From contig OY829645.1 of the NCBI GenBank assembly GCA_963691815.1, positions 2,418,001 through 2,482,000 of the forward strand: a stretch of DNA of 64,000 nucleotides, read 5' to 3'. The notes below the pieces were generated by a model. The model did no database searches. It was given only the letters and a program-made list of their open reading frames with translations, and was not told where the DNA came from. The position numbers were made by a program, and so were the translations under genes. The stretch is from Echiichthys vipera. Taxonomy: Eukaryota; Chordata; Actinopteri; Perciformes; Trachinidae. This document shows, in pieces, positions 24,067-37,839 of the stretch (its first letter is position 1; each line of letters opens with the position of its first letter).

Positions 24067-25902
24067 TTGATAACTTCAGAATCAAACTCAAAGCACACTG
24101 ACTTGATAACTTCAAAATCAAACTTAAAGCAGACTGACTTGATAACTTCAGAATCAAACTTAAAGCTGACTGATTTGATTACTTTAAAATTGAAGTTAAA
24201 GCAGACTGACTTGGTACCTGCAGAATCAAACTTAAAGCAGACTGAATTGATAACTTCAGAATCAAACTTAAAGCAGACCGATTTGATAACTTCAGAATCA
24301 AACCTAAAGCAGACTGACTTGATTAATTCAGAATCAAACTTAAAGCCGACTGACTTGATAACTTTCGAATTAAACTTAAAGCAGACTGACTGGATAACTT
24401 CAAAATCAAACTTAAAGCAGACTGACTTGATAACTTCAGAATCAAATTTAAAGCAGACTGACTTGATTACTTTAGAATCAAATTTAAAGCAGACTGACTT
24501 GATAACTTCAGAATCAAACTTAAAGCAGACTGACTTGATAACTTCAGAATCAAACTTAAAGCTGACTTACTTCATAACTTCAGAATCAAACATAAAGCAG
24601 ACTTACTTGATAACTTCAGAATTAAACTTAATCCAGACTTACTTGATAACTTCAGAATTAAACTTAATGCAGACTGATTTGATTACTTTAAAATTGAACT
24701 TAAAGCAGACTGAATTGATAACTTCAAAATCAAACTTAAAGCAGACTGACTTGATTACTTTAGAATCAAATTTAAAGCAGACTGACTTGATAACTTCAGA
24801 ATCAAACTTAAAGCAGACTGACTTGATGACTTCAGAATCAAACTTAAAGCTGACTTACTTGATAACTTCAGAATCAAACATAAAGCAGACTTACTTGATA
24901 ACTTCAGAATTAAACTTAATCCAGACTTACTTGATAACTTCAGAATTAAACTTAATGCAGACTGATTTGATTACTTTAAAATTGAACTCAAAGCAGACTG
25001 ACTTGATAACTTCAGAATCAAACTTAAAGCTGACTTACTTGATAACTTCAGAATCAAACTTAAAGCATACTGACTTGATAACTTCAGAATCAAACTTAAA
25101 GCTGACTTACTTGATAACTTCAGAATCAAACTTAAAGCTGACTTACTTGATAACTTCAGAATCAAACATAAAGAGGACTTACTTGATAACTTCAGAATTA
25201 AACTTAAAGCAGACTGATATGATTAATTTAAAATTGAACTTAAAGCAGACTGACTTGGTACCTGCAGAATCAAACTTAAAGCAGACTGACTTGATAACTT
25301 CAGAATCAAACTTAAAGCAGACAGATTTGATAATTTCAGAATCAAACTTAAAGCAGACTGACTTGATAACTTCAAAATCAAACTTAAAGCTGACTGACTT
25401 GATAACTTCAGAATCAAACTTCAAGCAGACTGATTTGATTACTTTAAAATTGAACTTAAAGCAGACTGATTTGATAACTTCTAAATCAAACTTAAAGCAG
25501 ACTGACTTGATAACTTCAAAATTAAACTTAAAGCAGACTGTCTTAATAACTTCAGAATCAAACTTAAAGCAGACTGACTTGATAACTTCAAAATTAAACT
25601 TAAAGCAGACTGTCTTAATAACTTCAGAATCTAACTTAAAGCAGACTGACCTGCTAACTTCAAAATCAAACTTAAAGCAGACTGACATGATAACTTCAAA
25701 ATCAATCTTAAAGCAGACTGACTTGATTACTTTAGAATCAAATTTAAAGCAGACTGACTTGATAACTTCAGAATCAAACTTAAAGCAGACTGACTTGATA
25801 ACTTCAGAATCAAACTTAAAGCAGACCGATTCGATAACTTCAAAATCAAACTTAAAGCAGACTGCCTTAATAACTTTAGAATATAACTTATAGCAGACTG
25901 AC
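24067..25902. repeat. Type I HOR unit, 51-mer (1,836 bp)
   Basis: Full type I order. Its ACTTTAAAATTG monomer near 25,219 is altered to GATATGATTAATTTAAAATTG; the GATATG form is shared with 28.9, 30.9, 31.1 and 33.1 kb. AGACAGATTTG near 25,319 and AACTCAAAGCAGACTG near 24,985 are private. Confidence 0.86.
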
Positions 25903-27772
25903 TTGATAACTTCAGAATCAAACTCAAAGCACACTGACTTGATAACTTCAAAATCAAACTTAAAGCAGACTGAATTGATAACTTCAAAATCAAACTTAAA
26001 GCAGACTGACTTGATTACTTTAGAATCAAATTTAAAGCAGACTGACTTGATAACTTCAGAATCAAACTTAAAGCAGACCGATTTGATAACTTCAGAATCA
26101 AACTTAAAGCAGACTGACTTGATAACTTTAGAATCAAACTTAGTGGACTGACTTGATAGCTTCAGAATCAAACCTAAAGCAGACTGACTTAATTACTTCA
26201 AAATCAAACCTAAAGCAGACTTACTTGATAACTTCAGAATCATACTTAAAGCAGACTGACTTGATAACTTCAGAATCAAATTTAAAGCAGACTGACTTGA
26301 TTACTTTAGAATCAAATTTAAAGCAGACTGACTTGATAACTTCAGAATCAAACTTAAAGCAGACTGACTTTATAACTTCAGAATCAAACTTAAAGCTGAC
26401 TTACTTCATAACTTCAGAATCAAACATAAAGCAGACTTACTTGATAACTTCAGAATTAAACTTAATCCAGACTTACTTGATAACTTCAGAATTAAACTTA
26501 ATGCAGACTGATTTGATTACTTTAAAATTGAACTTAAAGCAGACTGAATTGATAACTTCAAAATCAAACTTAAAGCAGACTGACTTGATTACTTTAGAAT
26601 CAAATTTAAAGCAGACTGACTTGATAACTTCAGAATCAAACTTAAAGCAGACTGACTTGATGACTTCAGAATCAAACTTAAAGCTGACTTACTTGATAAC
26701 TTCAGAATCAAACATGAAGCAGACTTACTTGATAACTTCAGAATTAAACTTAATCCAGACTTACTTGATAACTTCAGAATTAAACTTAATGCAGACTGAT
26801 TTGATTACTTTAAAATTGAACTTAAAGCAGACTGACTTGATAACTTCAGAATCAAACTTAAAGCTGACTTACTTGATAACTTCAGAATCAAACTTAAAGC
26901 ATACTGACTTGATAACTTCAGAATCAAACTTAAAGCTGACTTACTTGATAACTTCAGAATCAAACTTAAAGCTGACTTACTTGATAACTTCAGAATCAAA
27001 CATAAAGAGGACTTACTTGATAACTTCAGAATTAAACTTAAAGCAGACTGATTTGATTACTTTAAAATTGAACTTAAAGCAGACTGACTTGGTACCTGCA
27101 GAATCAAACTTAAAGCAGACTGACTTGATAACTTCAGAATCAAACTTAAAGCAGACCGATTTGATAATTTCAGAATCAAACTTAAAGCAGACTGACTTGA
27201 TAACTTCAAAATCAAACTTAAAGCTGACTGACTTGATAACTTCAGAATCAAACTTCAAGCAGACTGATTTGATTACTTTAAAATTGAACTTAAAGCAGAC
27301 TGACTTGATAACTTCTAAATCAAACTTAAAGCAGACTGACTTGATAACTTCAAAATTAAACTTAAAGCAGACTGTCTTAATAACTTCAGAATCAAACTTA
27401 AAGCAGACTGACTTGATAACTTCAAAATTAAACTTAAAGCAGACTGTCTTAATAACTTCAGAATCTAACTTAAAGCAGACTGACCTGATAACTTCAAAAT
27501 CAAACTTAAAGCAGACTGACATGATAACTTCAAAATCAATCTTAAAGCAGACTGACTTGATTACTTTAGAATCAAATTTAAAGCAGACTGACTTGATAAC
27601 TTCAGAATCAAACTTAAAGCAGACTGACTTGATAACTTCAGAATCAAACTTAAAGCAGACTGACTTGATAACTTCAGAATCAAACTTAAAGCAGACCGAT
27701 TCGATAACTTCAAAATCAAACTTAAAGCAGACTGTCTTAATAACTTTAGAATATAACTTATAGCAGACTGAC
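25903..27772. repeat. Hybrid type II/type I HOR unit (1,870 bp)
   Basis: Starts as type II with -2 at 26119 and the GATAGC and CATACTT monomers, but has no TAA monomers. Near 26,261-26,281 it passes directly into type I positions (canonical then the TTA/AAT monomer) and remains type I to its TAG monomer. The second part matches 22.6-24.1 kb at offset 3,670 bp. Confidence 0.85.
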
Positions 27773-29572
27773 TTGATAACTTCAGAATCAAACTCAAAGC
27801 ACACTGACTTGATAACTTCAAAATCAAACTTAAAGCAGACTGACTTGATAACTTCAGAATCAAACTTAAAGCTGACTGATTTGATTACTTTAAAATTGAA
27901 GTTAAAGCAGACTGACTTGGTACCTGCAGAATCAAACTTAAAGCAGACTGAATTGATAACTTCAGAATCAAACTTAAAGCAGACCGATTTGATAACTTCA
28001 GAATCAAACCTAAAGCAGACTGACTTGATTAATTCAGAATCAAACTTAAAGCCGACTGACTTGATAACTTTCGAATTAAACTTAAAGCAGACTGACTGGA
28101 TAACTTCAAAATCAAACTTAAAGCAGACTGACTTGATAACTTCAGAATCAAATTTAAAGCAGACTGACTTGATTACTTTAGAATCAAATTTAAAGCAGAC
28201 TGACTTGATAACTTCAGAATCAAACTTAAAGCAGACTGACTTGATAACTTCAGAATCAAACTTAAAGCTGACTTACTTCATAACTTCAGAATCAAACATA
28301 AAGCAGACTTACTTGATAACTTCAGAATTAAACTTAATCCAGACTTACTTGATAACTTCAGAATTAAACTTAATGCAGACTGATTTGATTACTTTAAAAT
28401 TGAACTTAAAGCAGACTGAATTGATAACTTCAAAATCAAACTTAAAGCAGACTGACTTGATTACTTTATAATCAAATTTAAAGCAGACTGACTTGATAAC
28501 TTCAGAATCAAACTTAAAGCAGACTGACTTGATGACTTCAGAATCAAACTTAAAGCTGACTTACTTGATAACTTCAGAATCAAACATAAAGCAGACTTAC
28601 TTGATAACTTCAGAATTAAACTTAATCCAGACTTACTTGATAACTTCAGAATTAAACTTAATGCAGACTGATTTGATTACTTTAAAATTGAACTTAAAGC
28701 AGACTGAATTGATAACTTCAAAATCAAACTTAAAGCAGACTGACTTGATTACTTTAGAATCAAATTTAAAGCAGACTGACTTGATAACTTCAGAATCAAA
28801 CTTAAAGCTGACTTACTTGATAACTTCAGAATCAAACTTAAAGCTGACTTACTTGATAACTTCAGAATCAAACATAAAGAGGACTTACTTGATAACTTCA
28901 GAATTAAACTTAAAGCAGACTGATATGATTACTTTAAAATTGAACTTAAAGCAGACTGACTTGGTACCTGCAGAATCAAACTTAAAGCAGACTGACTTGA
29001 TAACTTCAGAATCAAACTTAAAGCAGACCGATTTGATAATTTCAGAATCAAACTTAAAGCAGACTGACTTGATAACTTCAAAATCAAACTTAAAGCTGAC
29101 TGACTTGATAACTTCAGAATCAAACTTCAAGCAGACTGATTTGATTACTTTAAAATTGAACTTAAAGCAGACTGATTTGATAACTTCTAAATCAAACTTA
29201 AAGCAGACTGACTTGATAACTTCAAAATTAAACTTAAAGCAGACTGTCTTAATAACTTCAGAATCAAACTTAAAGCAGACTGACTTGATAACTTCAAAAT
29301 TAAACTTAAAGCAGACTGTCTTAATAACTTCAGAATCTAACTTAAAGCAGACTGACCTGCTAACTTCAAAATCAAACTTAAAGCAGACTGACATGATAAC
29401 TTCAAAATCAATCTTAAAGCAGACTGACTTGATTACTTTAGAATCAAACTTAAAGCAGACTGACTTGATAACTTCAGAATCAAACTTAAAGCAGACCGAT
29501 TCGATAACTTCAAAATCAAACTTAAAGCAGACTGCCTTAATAACTTTAGAATATAACTTATAGCAGACTGAC
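27773..29572. repeat. Type I HOR unit, 50-mer (1,800 bp)
   Basis: Type I order with an in-frame TAA at 28469 from ACTTTATAATC. The ATCCAG/ATGCAG and GAATTG segment is present twice, and several monomers with GCTGACTTAC and the GCATACTG monomer are missing near 28.8 kb. Near 29,430 the TTA/AAT monomer has a canonical right half. Confidence 0.84.
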
Positions 29573-31802
29573 TTGATAACTTCAGAATCAAACTCAAAGC
29601 ACACTGACTTGATAACTTCAAAATCAAACTTAAAGCAGACTGAATTGATAACTTCAAAATCAAACTTAAAGCAGACTGACTTGATTACTTTAGAATCAAA
29701 TTTAAAGCAGACTGACTTGATAACTTCAGAATCAAACTTAAAGCAGACCGATTTGATAACTTCAGAATCAAACTTAAAGCAGACTGACTTGATAACTTTA
29801 GAATCAAACTTAGTGGACTGACTTGATAGCTTCAGAATCAAACCTAAAGCAGACTGACTTAATTACTTCAAAATCAAACCTAAAGCAGACTTACTTGATA
29901 ACTTCAGAATCATACTTAAAGCAGACTGACTTGATAACTTCTAAATCAAACTTTAAGCAGACTGATTTGATAACTTCAATATCAAACTTAAAGCAGACTT
30001 ACTTTATAGCTTAAGAATTAAACTTAAAGCAGACTGATTTGATTACTTTAAAATTGAAGTTAAAGCAGACTGACTTGGTACCTGCAGAATCAAACTTAAA
30101 GCAGACTGAATTGATAACTTCAGAATCAAACTTAAAGCAGACTGACTTGATAACTTCTAAATCAAACTTTAAGCAGACTGATTTGATAACTTCAGAATCA
30201 AACTTAAAGCAGACTTACTTTATAGCTTAAGAATTAAACTTAAAGCAGACTGATTTGATTACTTTAAAATTGAAGTTAAAGCAGACTGACTTGGTACCTG
30301 CAGAATCAAACTTAAAGCAGACTGAATTGATAACTTCAGAATTAAACTTAAAGCAGACCGATTTGATAACTTCAGAATCAAACCTAAAGCAGACTGACTT
30401 GATTAATTCAGAATCAAACTTAAAGCAGACTGACTTGATAACTTCAGAATCAAATTTAAAGCAGACTGACTTGATTACTTTAGAATCAAATTTAAAGCAG
30501 ACTGACTTGATAACTTCAGAATCAAACTTAAAGCAGACTGACTTGATAACTTCAGAATCAAACTTAAAGCTGACTTACTTGATAACTTCAGAATCAAACA
30601 TAAAGCAGACTTACTTGATAACTTCAGAATTAAACTTAATCCAGACTTACTTGCTAACTTCAGAATTAAACTTAATGCAGACTGATTTGATTACTTTAAA
30701 ATTGAACTTAAAGCAGACTGACTTGATAACTTCAGAATCAAACTTAAAGCTGACTTACTTGATAACTTCAGAATCAAACTTAAAGCATACTGACTTGATA
30801 ACTTCAGAATCAAACTTAAAGCTGACTTACTTGATAACTTCAGAATTAAACTTAAAGCAGACTGATATGATTACTTTAAAATTGAACTTAAAGCAGACTG
30901 ACTTGGTACCTGCAGAATCAAACTTAAAGCAGACTGACTTGATAACTTCAGAATCAAACTTAAAGCAGACCGATTTGATAATTTCAGAATCAAACTTAAA
31001 GCAGACTGACTTGATAACTTCAGAATCAAACTTAAAGCTGACTTACTTGATAACTTCAGAATCAAACATAAAGAGGACTTACTTGATAACTTCAGAATTA
31101 AACTTAAAGCAGACTGATATGATTACTTTAAAATTGAACTTAAAGCAGACTGACTTGGTACCTGCAGAATCAAACTTAAAGCAGACTGACTTGATAACTT
31201 CAGAATCAAACTTAAAGCAGACCGATTTGATAATTTCAGAATCAAACTTAAAGCAGACTGACTTGATAACTTCAAAATCAAACTTAAAGCTGACTGACTT
31301 GATAACTTCAGAATCAAACTTCAAGCAGACTGATTTGATTACTTTAAAATTGAACTTAAAGCAGACTGATTTGATAACTTCTAAATCAAACTTAAAGCAG
31401 ACTGACTTGATAACTTCAAAATTAAACTTAAAGCAGACTGTCTTAATAACTTCAGAATCAAACTTAAAGCAGACTGACTTGATAACTTCAAAATTAAACT
31501 TAAAGCAGACTGTCTTAATAACTTCAGAATCTAACTTAAAGCAGACTGACCTGCTAACTTCAAAATCAAACTTAAAGCAGACTGACATGATAACTTCAAA
31601 ATCAATCTTAAAGCAGACTGACTTGATTACTTTAGAATCAAATTTAAAGCAGACTGACTTGATAACTTCAGAATCAAACTTAAAGCAGACTGACTTGATA
31701 ACTTCAGAATCAAACTTAAAGCAGACCGATTCGATAACTTCAAAATCAAACTTAAAGCAGACTGCCTTAATAACTTTAGAATATAACTTATAGCAGACTG
31801 AC
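29573..31802. repeat. Type II HOR unit with 7-mer duplication (2,230 bp)
   Basis: -2 at 29789, TAA pair 30003/30219. A 252-bp (7-monomer) block with GATATGATTAC, KpnI and GATAATTTC monomers is present twice in tandem, starting near 30,850 and 31,102. CTTCAATATC near 29,976 is private. Confidence 0.85.
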
Positions 31803-33744
31803 TTGATAACTTCAGAATCAAACTCAAAGCACACTGACTTGATAACTTCAAAATCAAACTTAAAGCAGACTGAATTGATAACTTCAAAATCAAACTTAAA
31901 GCAGACTGACTTGATTACTTTAGAATCAAATTTAAAGCAGACTGACTTGATAACTTCAGAATCAAACTTAAAGCAGACCGATTTGATAACTTCAGAATCA
32001 AACTTAAAGCAGACTGACTTGATAACTTTAGAATCAAACTTAGTGGACTGACTTGATAGCTTCAGAATCAAACCTAAAGCAGACTGACTTAATTACTTCA
32101 AAATCAAACCTAAAGCAGACTTACTTGATAACTTCAGAATCATACTTAAAGCAGACTGACTTGATAACTTCTAAATCAAACTTTAAGCAGACTGATTTGA
32201 TAACTTCAGAATCAAACTTAAAGCAGACTTACTTTATAGCTTAAGAATTAAACTTAAAGCAGACTGATTTGATTACTTTAAAATTGAAGTTAAAGCAGAC
32301 TGACTTGGTACCTGCAGAATCAAACTTAAAGCAGACTGAATTGATAACTTCAGAATCAAACTTAAAGCAGACTGACTTGATAACTTCTAAATCAAACTTT
32401 AAGCAGACTGATTTGATAACTTCAGAATCAAACTTAAAGCAGACTTACTTTATAGCTTAAGAATTAAACTTAAAGCAGACTGATTTGATTACTTTAAAAT
32501 TGAAGTTAAAGCAGACTGACTTGGTACCTGCAGAATCAAACTTAAAGCAGACTGAATTGATAACTTCAGAATTAAACTTAAAGCAGACCGATTTGATAAC
32601 TTCAGAATCAAACCTAAAGCAGACTGACTTGATTAATTCAGAATCAAACTTAAAGCAGACTGACTTGATAACTTCAGAATCAAATTTAAAGCAGACTGAC
32701 TTGATTACTTTAGAATCAAATTTAAAGCAGACTGACTTGATAACTTCAGAATCAAACTTAAAGCAGACTGACTTGATAACTTCAGAATCAAACTTAAAGC
32801 TGACTTACTTGATAACTTCAGAATCAAACATAAAGCAGACTTACTTGATAACTTCAGAATTAAACTTAATCCAGACTTACTTGCTAACTTCAGAATTAAA
32901 CTTAATGCAGACTGATTTGATTACTTTAAAATTGAACTTAAAGCAGACTGACTTGATAACTTCAGAATCAAACTTAAAGCTGACTTACTTGATAACTTCA
33001 GAATCAAACTTAAAGCATACTGACTTGATAACTTCAGAATCAAACTTAAAGCTGACTTACTTGATAACTTCAGAATTAAACTTAAAGCAGACTGATATGA
33101 TTACTTTAAAATTGAACTTAAAGCAGACTGACTTGGTACCTGCAGAATCAAACTTAAAGCAGACTGACTTGATAACTTCAGAATCAAACTTAAAGCAGAC
33201 CGATTTGATAATTTCAGAATCAAACTTAAAGCAGACTGACTTGATAACTTCAAAATCAAACTTAAAGCTGACTGACTTGATAACTTCAGAATCAAACTTC
33301 AAGCAGACTGATTTGATTACTTTAAAATTGAACTTAAAGCAGACTGATTTGATAACTTCTAAATCAAACTTAAAGCAGACTGACTTGATAACTTCAAAAT
33401 TAAACTTAAAGCAGACTGTCTTAATAACTTCAGAATCAAACTTAAAGCAGACTGACTTGATAACTTCAAAATTAAACTTAAAGCAGACTGTCTTAATAAC
33501 TTCAGAATCTAACTTAAAGCAGACTGACCTGCTAACTTCAAAATCAAACTTAAAGCAGACTGACATGATAACTTCAAAATCAATCTTAAAGCAGACTGAC
33601 TTGATTACTTCAGAATCAAATTTAAAGCAGACTGACTTGATAACTTCAGAATCAAACTTAAAGCAGACCGATTCGATAACTTCAAAATCAAACTTAAAGC
33701 AGACTGCCTTAATAACTTTAGAATATAACTTATAGCAGACTGAC
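31803..33744. repeat. Type II HOR unit (1,942 bp)
   Basis: As its left neighbour but with a single 7-mer block and one monomer fewer at 33,601, where GATTACTTCAGAATCAAATT joins the left edge of the TTA/AAT monomer to a canonical middle. The length difference of 288 bp equals these eight monomers exactly. Confidence 0.86.
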
Positions 33745-35070
33745 TTGATAACTTCAGAATCAAACTCAAAGCACACTGACTTGATAACTTCAAAATCAAA
33801 CTTAAAGCAGACTGAATTGATAACTTCAAAATCAAACTTAAAGCAGACTGACTTGATTACTTTAGAATCAAATTTAAAGCAGACTGACTTGATAACTTCA
33901 GAATCAAACTTAAAGCAGACCGATTTGATAACTTCAGAATCAAACTTAAAGCAGACTGACTTGATAACTTTAGAATCAAACTTAGTGGACTGACTTGATA
34001 GCTTCAGAATCAAACCTAAAGCAGACTGACTTAATTACTTCAAAATCAAACCTAAAGCAGACTTACTTGATAACTTCAGAATCATACTTAAAGCAGACTG
34101 ACTTGATAACTTCTAAATCAAACTTTAAGCAGACTGATTTGATAACTTCAGAATCAAACTTAAAGCAGACTTACTTTATAGCTTAAGAATTAAACTTAAA
34201 GCAGACTGATTTGATTACTTGAAAATTGAAGTTAAAGCAGACTGACTTGGTACCTGCAGAATCAAACTTAAAGCAGACTGAATTGATAACTTCAGAATCA
34301 AACTTAAAGCAGACTGACTTGATAACTTCTAAATCAAACTTTAAGCAGACTGATTTGATAACTTCAGAATCAAACTTAAAGCAGACTTACTTTATAGCTT
34401 AAGAATTAAACTTAAAGCAGACTGATTTGATTACTTTAAAATTGAAGTTAAAGCAGACTGACTTGGTACCTGCAGAATCAAACTTAAAGCAGACTGAATT
34501 GATAACTTCAGAATTAAACTTAAAGCAGACCGATTTGATAACTTCAGAATCAAACCTAAAGCAGACTGACTTGATTAATTCAGAATCAAACTTAAAGCAG
34601 ACTGACTTGATAACTTCAGAATCAAATTTAAAGCAGACTGACTTGATTACTTTAGAATCAAATTTAAAGCAGACTGACTTGATAACTTCAGAATCAAACT
34701 TAAAGCAGACTGACTTGATAACTTCAGAATCAAACTTAAAGCTGACTTACTTGATAACTTCAGAATCAAACATAAAGCAGACTTACTTGATAACTTCAGA
34801 ATTAAACTTAATCCAGACTTACTTGATAACTTCAGAATTAAACTTAATGCAGACTGATTTGATTACTTTAAAATTGAACTTAAAGCAGACTGACTTGATA
34901 ACTTCAGAATCAAACTTAAAGCTGACTTACTTGATAACTTCAGAATCAAACTTAAAGCATACTGACTTGATAACTTCAGAATCAAACTTAAAGCTGACTT
35001 ACTTGATAACTTCAGAATCAAACTTAAAGCTGACTTACTTGATAACTTCAGAATCAAACATAAAGAGGAC

Positions 35071-37704
35071 TTACTTGATAACTTCAGAATTAAACTTAAA
35101 GCAGACTGATTTGATTACTTTAAAATTGAACTTAAAGCAGACTGACTTGGTACCTGCAGAATCAAACTTAAAGCAGACTGACTTGATAACTTCAGAATCA
35201 AACGTAAAGCAGACTGACTTAATAACTTCAAAATCAAACTTAAAGCAGACTGACTTGATTACTTTAGAATCAAATTTAAAGCAGACTGACTTGATAACTT
35301 CGGAATTAAACTTAAAGCAGACTGACTTGGTACCTGCAGAATCAAACTTAAAGCAGACTGACTTGATAACTTCAGAATCAAACTCAAAGCATACTGACTT
35401 AATAACTTCAAAATCAAACTTAAAGCAGACTGACTTGATTACTTTAGAATCAAATTTAAAGCAGACTGACTTGATAACTTCAGAATCAAACTTAAAGCAG
35501 ACTGACTTGATAACTCCAGAATCAAACTTAAAGCAGACCGATTTGATAATTTCAGAATCAAACTTAAAGCAGACTGACTTGGTACCTGCAGAATCAAACT
35601 TAAAGCAGACTGACTTGATAACTTCAGAATCAAACTTAAAGCAGACTGACTTAATAACTTCAAAATCAAACTTAAAGCAGACTGACTTGATTACTTTAGA
35701 ATCAAATTTAAAGCAGACTGACTTGATAACTTCAGAATTAAACTTAAAGCAGACTGACTTGGTACCTGCAGAATCAAACTTAAAGCAGACTGACTTGATA
35801 ACTTCAGAATCAAACTCAAAGCATACTGACTTAATAACTTCAAAATCAAACTTAAAGCAGACTGACTTGATTACTTTAGAATCAAATTTAAAGCAGACTG
35901 ACTTGATAACTTCAGAATCAAACTTAAAGCAGACTGACTTGATAACTCCAGAATCAAACTTAAAGCAGACCGATTTGATAATTTCAGAATCAAACTTAAA
36001 GCAGACTGACTTGGTACCTGCAGAATCAAACTTAAAGCAGACTGACTTGATAACTTCAGAATCAAACTTAAAGCAGACTGACTTAATAACTTCAAAATCA
36101 AACTTAAAGCAGACTGACTTGATTACTTTAGAATCAAATTTAAAGCAGACTGACTTGATAACTTCAGAATTAAACTTAAAGCAGACTGACTTGGTACCTG
36201 CAGAATCAAACTTAAAGCAGACTGACTTGATAACTTCAGAATCAAACTCAAAGCATACTGACTTAATAACTTCAAAATCAAACTTAAAGCAGACTGACTT
36301 GATTACTTTAGAATCAAATTTAAAGCAGACTGACTTGATAACTTCAGAATCAAACTTAAAGCAGACTGACTTGATAACTCCAGAATCAAACTTAAAGCAG
36401 ACCGATTTGATAATTTCAGAATCAAACTTAAAGCAGACTGACTTGATAACTTCAAAATCAAACTTAAAGCTGACTGACTTGATAACTTCAGAATCAAACT
36501 TCAAGCAGACTGATTTGATTACTTTAAAATTGAACTTAAAGCAGACTGATTTGATAACTTCTAAATCAATCTTAAAGCAGACTGACTTGATAACTTTAGA
36601 ATCAAATTTAAAGCAGACTGACTTGATAACTTCAGAATTAAACTTAAAGCAGACTGACTTGGTACCTGCAGAATCAAACTTAAAGCAGACTGACTTGATA
36701 ACTTCAGAATCAAACTCAAAGCATACTGACTTAATAACTTCAAAATCAAACTTAAAGCAGACTGACTTGATAACTCCAGAATCAAACTTAAAGCAGACCG
36801 ATTTGATAATTTCAGAATCAAACTTAAAGCAGACTGACTTGATAACTTCAGAATCAAACTTAAAGCAGACTGACTTGATAACTCCAGAATCAAACTTAAA
36901 GCAGACCGATTTGATAATTTCAGAATCAAACTTAAAGCAGACTGACTTGGTACCTGCAGAATCAAACTTAAAGCAGACTGACTTGATAACTTCAGAATCA
37001 AACTTAAAGCAGACTGACTTAATAACTTCAAAATCAAACTTAAAGCAGACTGACTTGATTACTTTAGAATCAAATTTAAAGCAGACTGACTTGATAACTT
37101 CAGAATTAAACTTAAAGCAGACTGACTTGGTACCTGCAGAATCAAACTTAAAGCAGACTGACTTGATAACTTCAGAATCAAACTCAAAGCATACTGACTT
37201 AATAACTTCAAAATCAAACTTAAAGCAGACTGACTTGATTACTTTAGAATCAAATTTAAAGCAGACTGACTTGATAACTTCAGAATCAAACTTAAAGCAG
37301 ACTGACTTGATAACTCCAGAATCAAACTTAAAGCAGACCGATTTGATAATTTCAGAATCAAACTTAAAGCAGACTGACTTGATAACTTCAAAATCAAACT
37401 TAAAGCTGACTGACTTGATAACTTCAGAATCAAACTTCAAGCAGACTGATTTGATTACTTTAAAATTGAACTTAAAGCAGACTGACTTGATAACTTCTAA
37501 ATCAATCTTAAAGCAGACTGACTTGATAACTTCAAAATTAAACTTAAAGCAGACTGTCTTAATAACTTCAGAATCTAACTTAAAGCAGACTGACTTGATA
37601 ACTTCAAAATTAAACTTAAAGCAGACTGTCTTAATAACTTCAGAATCTAACTTAAAGCAGACTGACCTGATAACTTCAAAATCTAACTTAAAGCAGACTG
37701 ACAT
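35071..37704 (-). other. Open minus frame (877 codons), judged non-coding
   Basis: Repeats SVCFKFDSEVIK-like units on the opposite strand of the previous span. That both strands are open over the same 2.6 kb is expected from a 36-bp unit with no stop in three frames, and it argues that neither is a gene. Confidence 0.08.
35147..36442. repeat. 432-bp (12-mer) block, three tandem copies
   Basis: Copies at 35147, 35579 and 36011, each beginning with a KpnI monomer and holding a second KpnI monomer, AAAGCATACTG, GATAACTCCAG and GATAATTTC monomers in the same order. A detached fourth copy is at 36947-37378. The first copy has two private changes, AACGTAAAGCAG near 35,203 and CTTCGGAATT near 35,300. 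Confidence 0.92.
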
Positions 37705-37839
37705 GATAACTTCAGAATCAAAATTAAAGCAGACTGACTTGATAACTTCAGAATCAAACTTAAAGCAGACGGATTTGATAATTTCAGAATCAAACTTAAA
37801 GCAGACTGACTTGATAACTTCAAAATCAAAAACTTAAAG

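Larger units (their letters stand above)
34427..37837 (+). other. Open plus frame (1,136 codons), judged non-coding
   Basis: Made long by the 12-mer triplication, which adds 36 codons per monomer trio and contains no stop. It begins right after a TAA monomer at a TTG and ends where the +2 monomer at 37811 shifts the frame to a TAA. Its length reflects where stops and indels fall in the HOR, not a conserved gene boundary. Confidence 0.1.
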
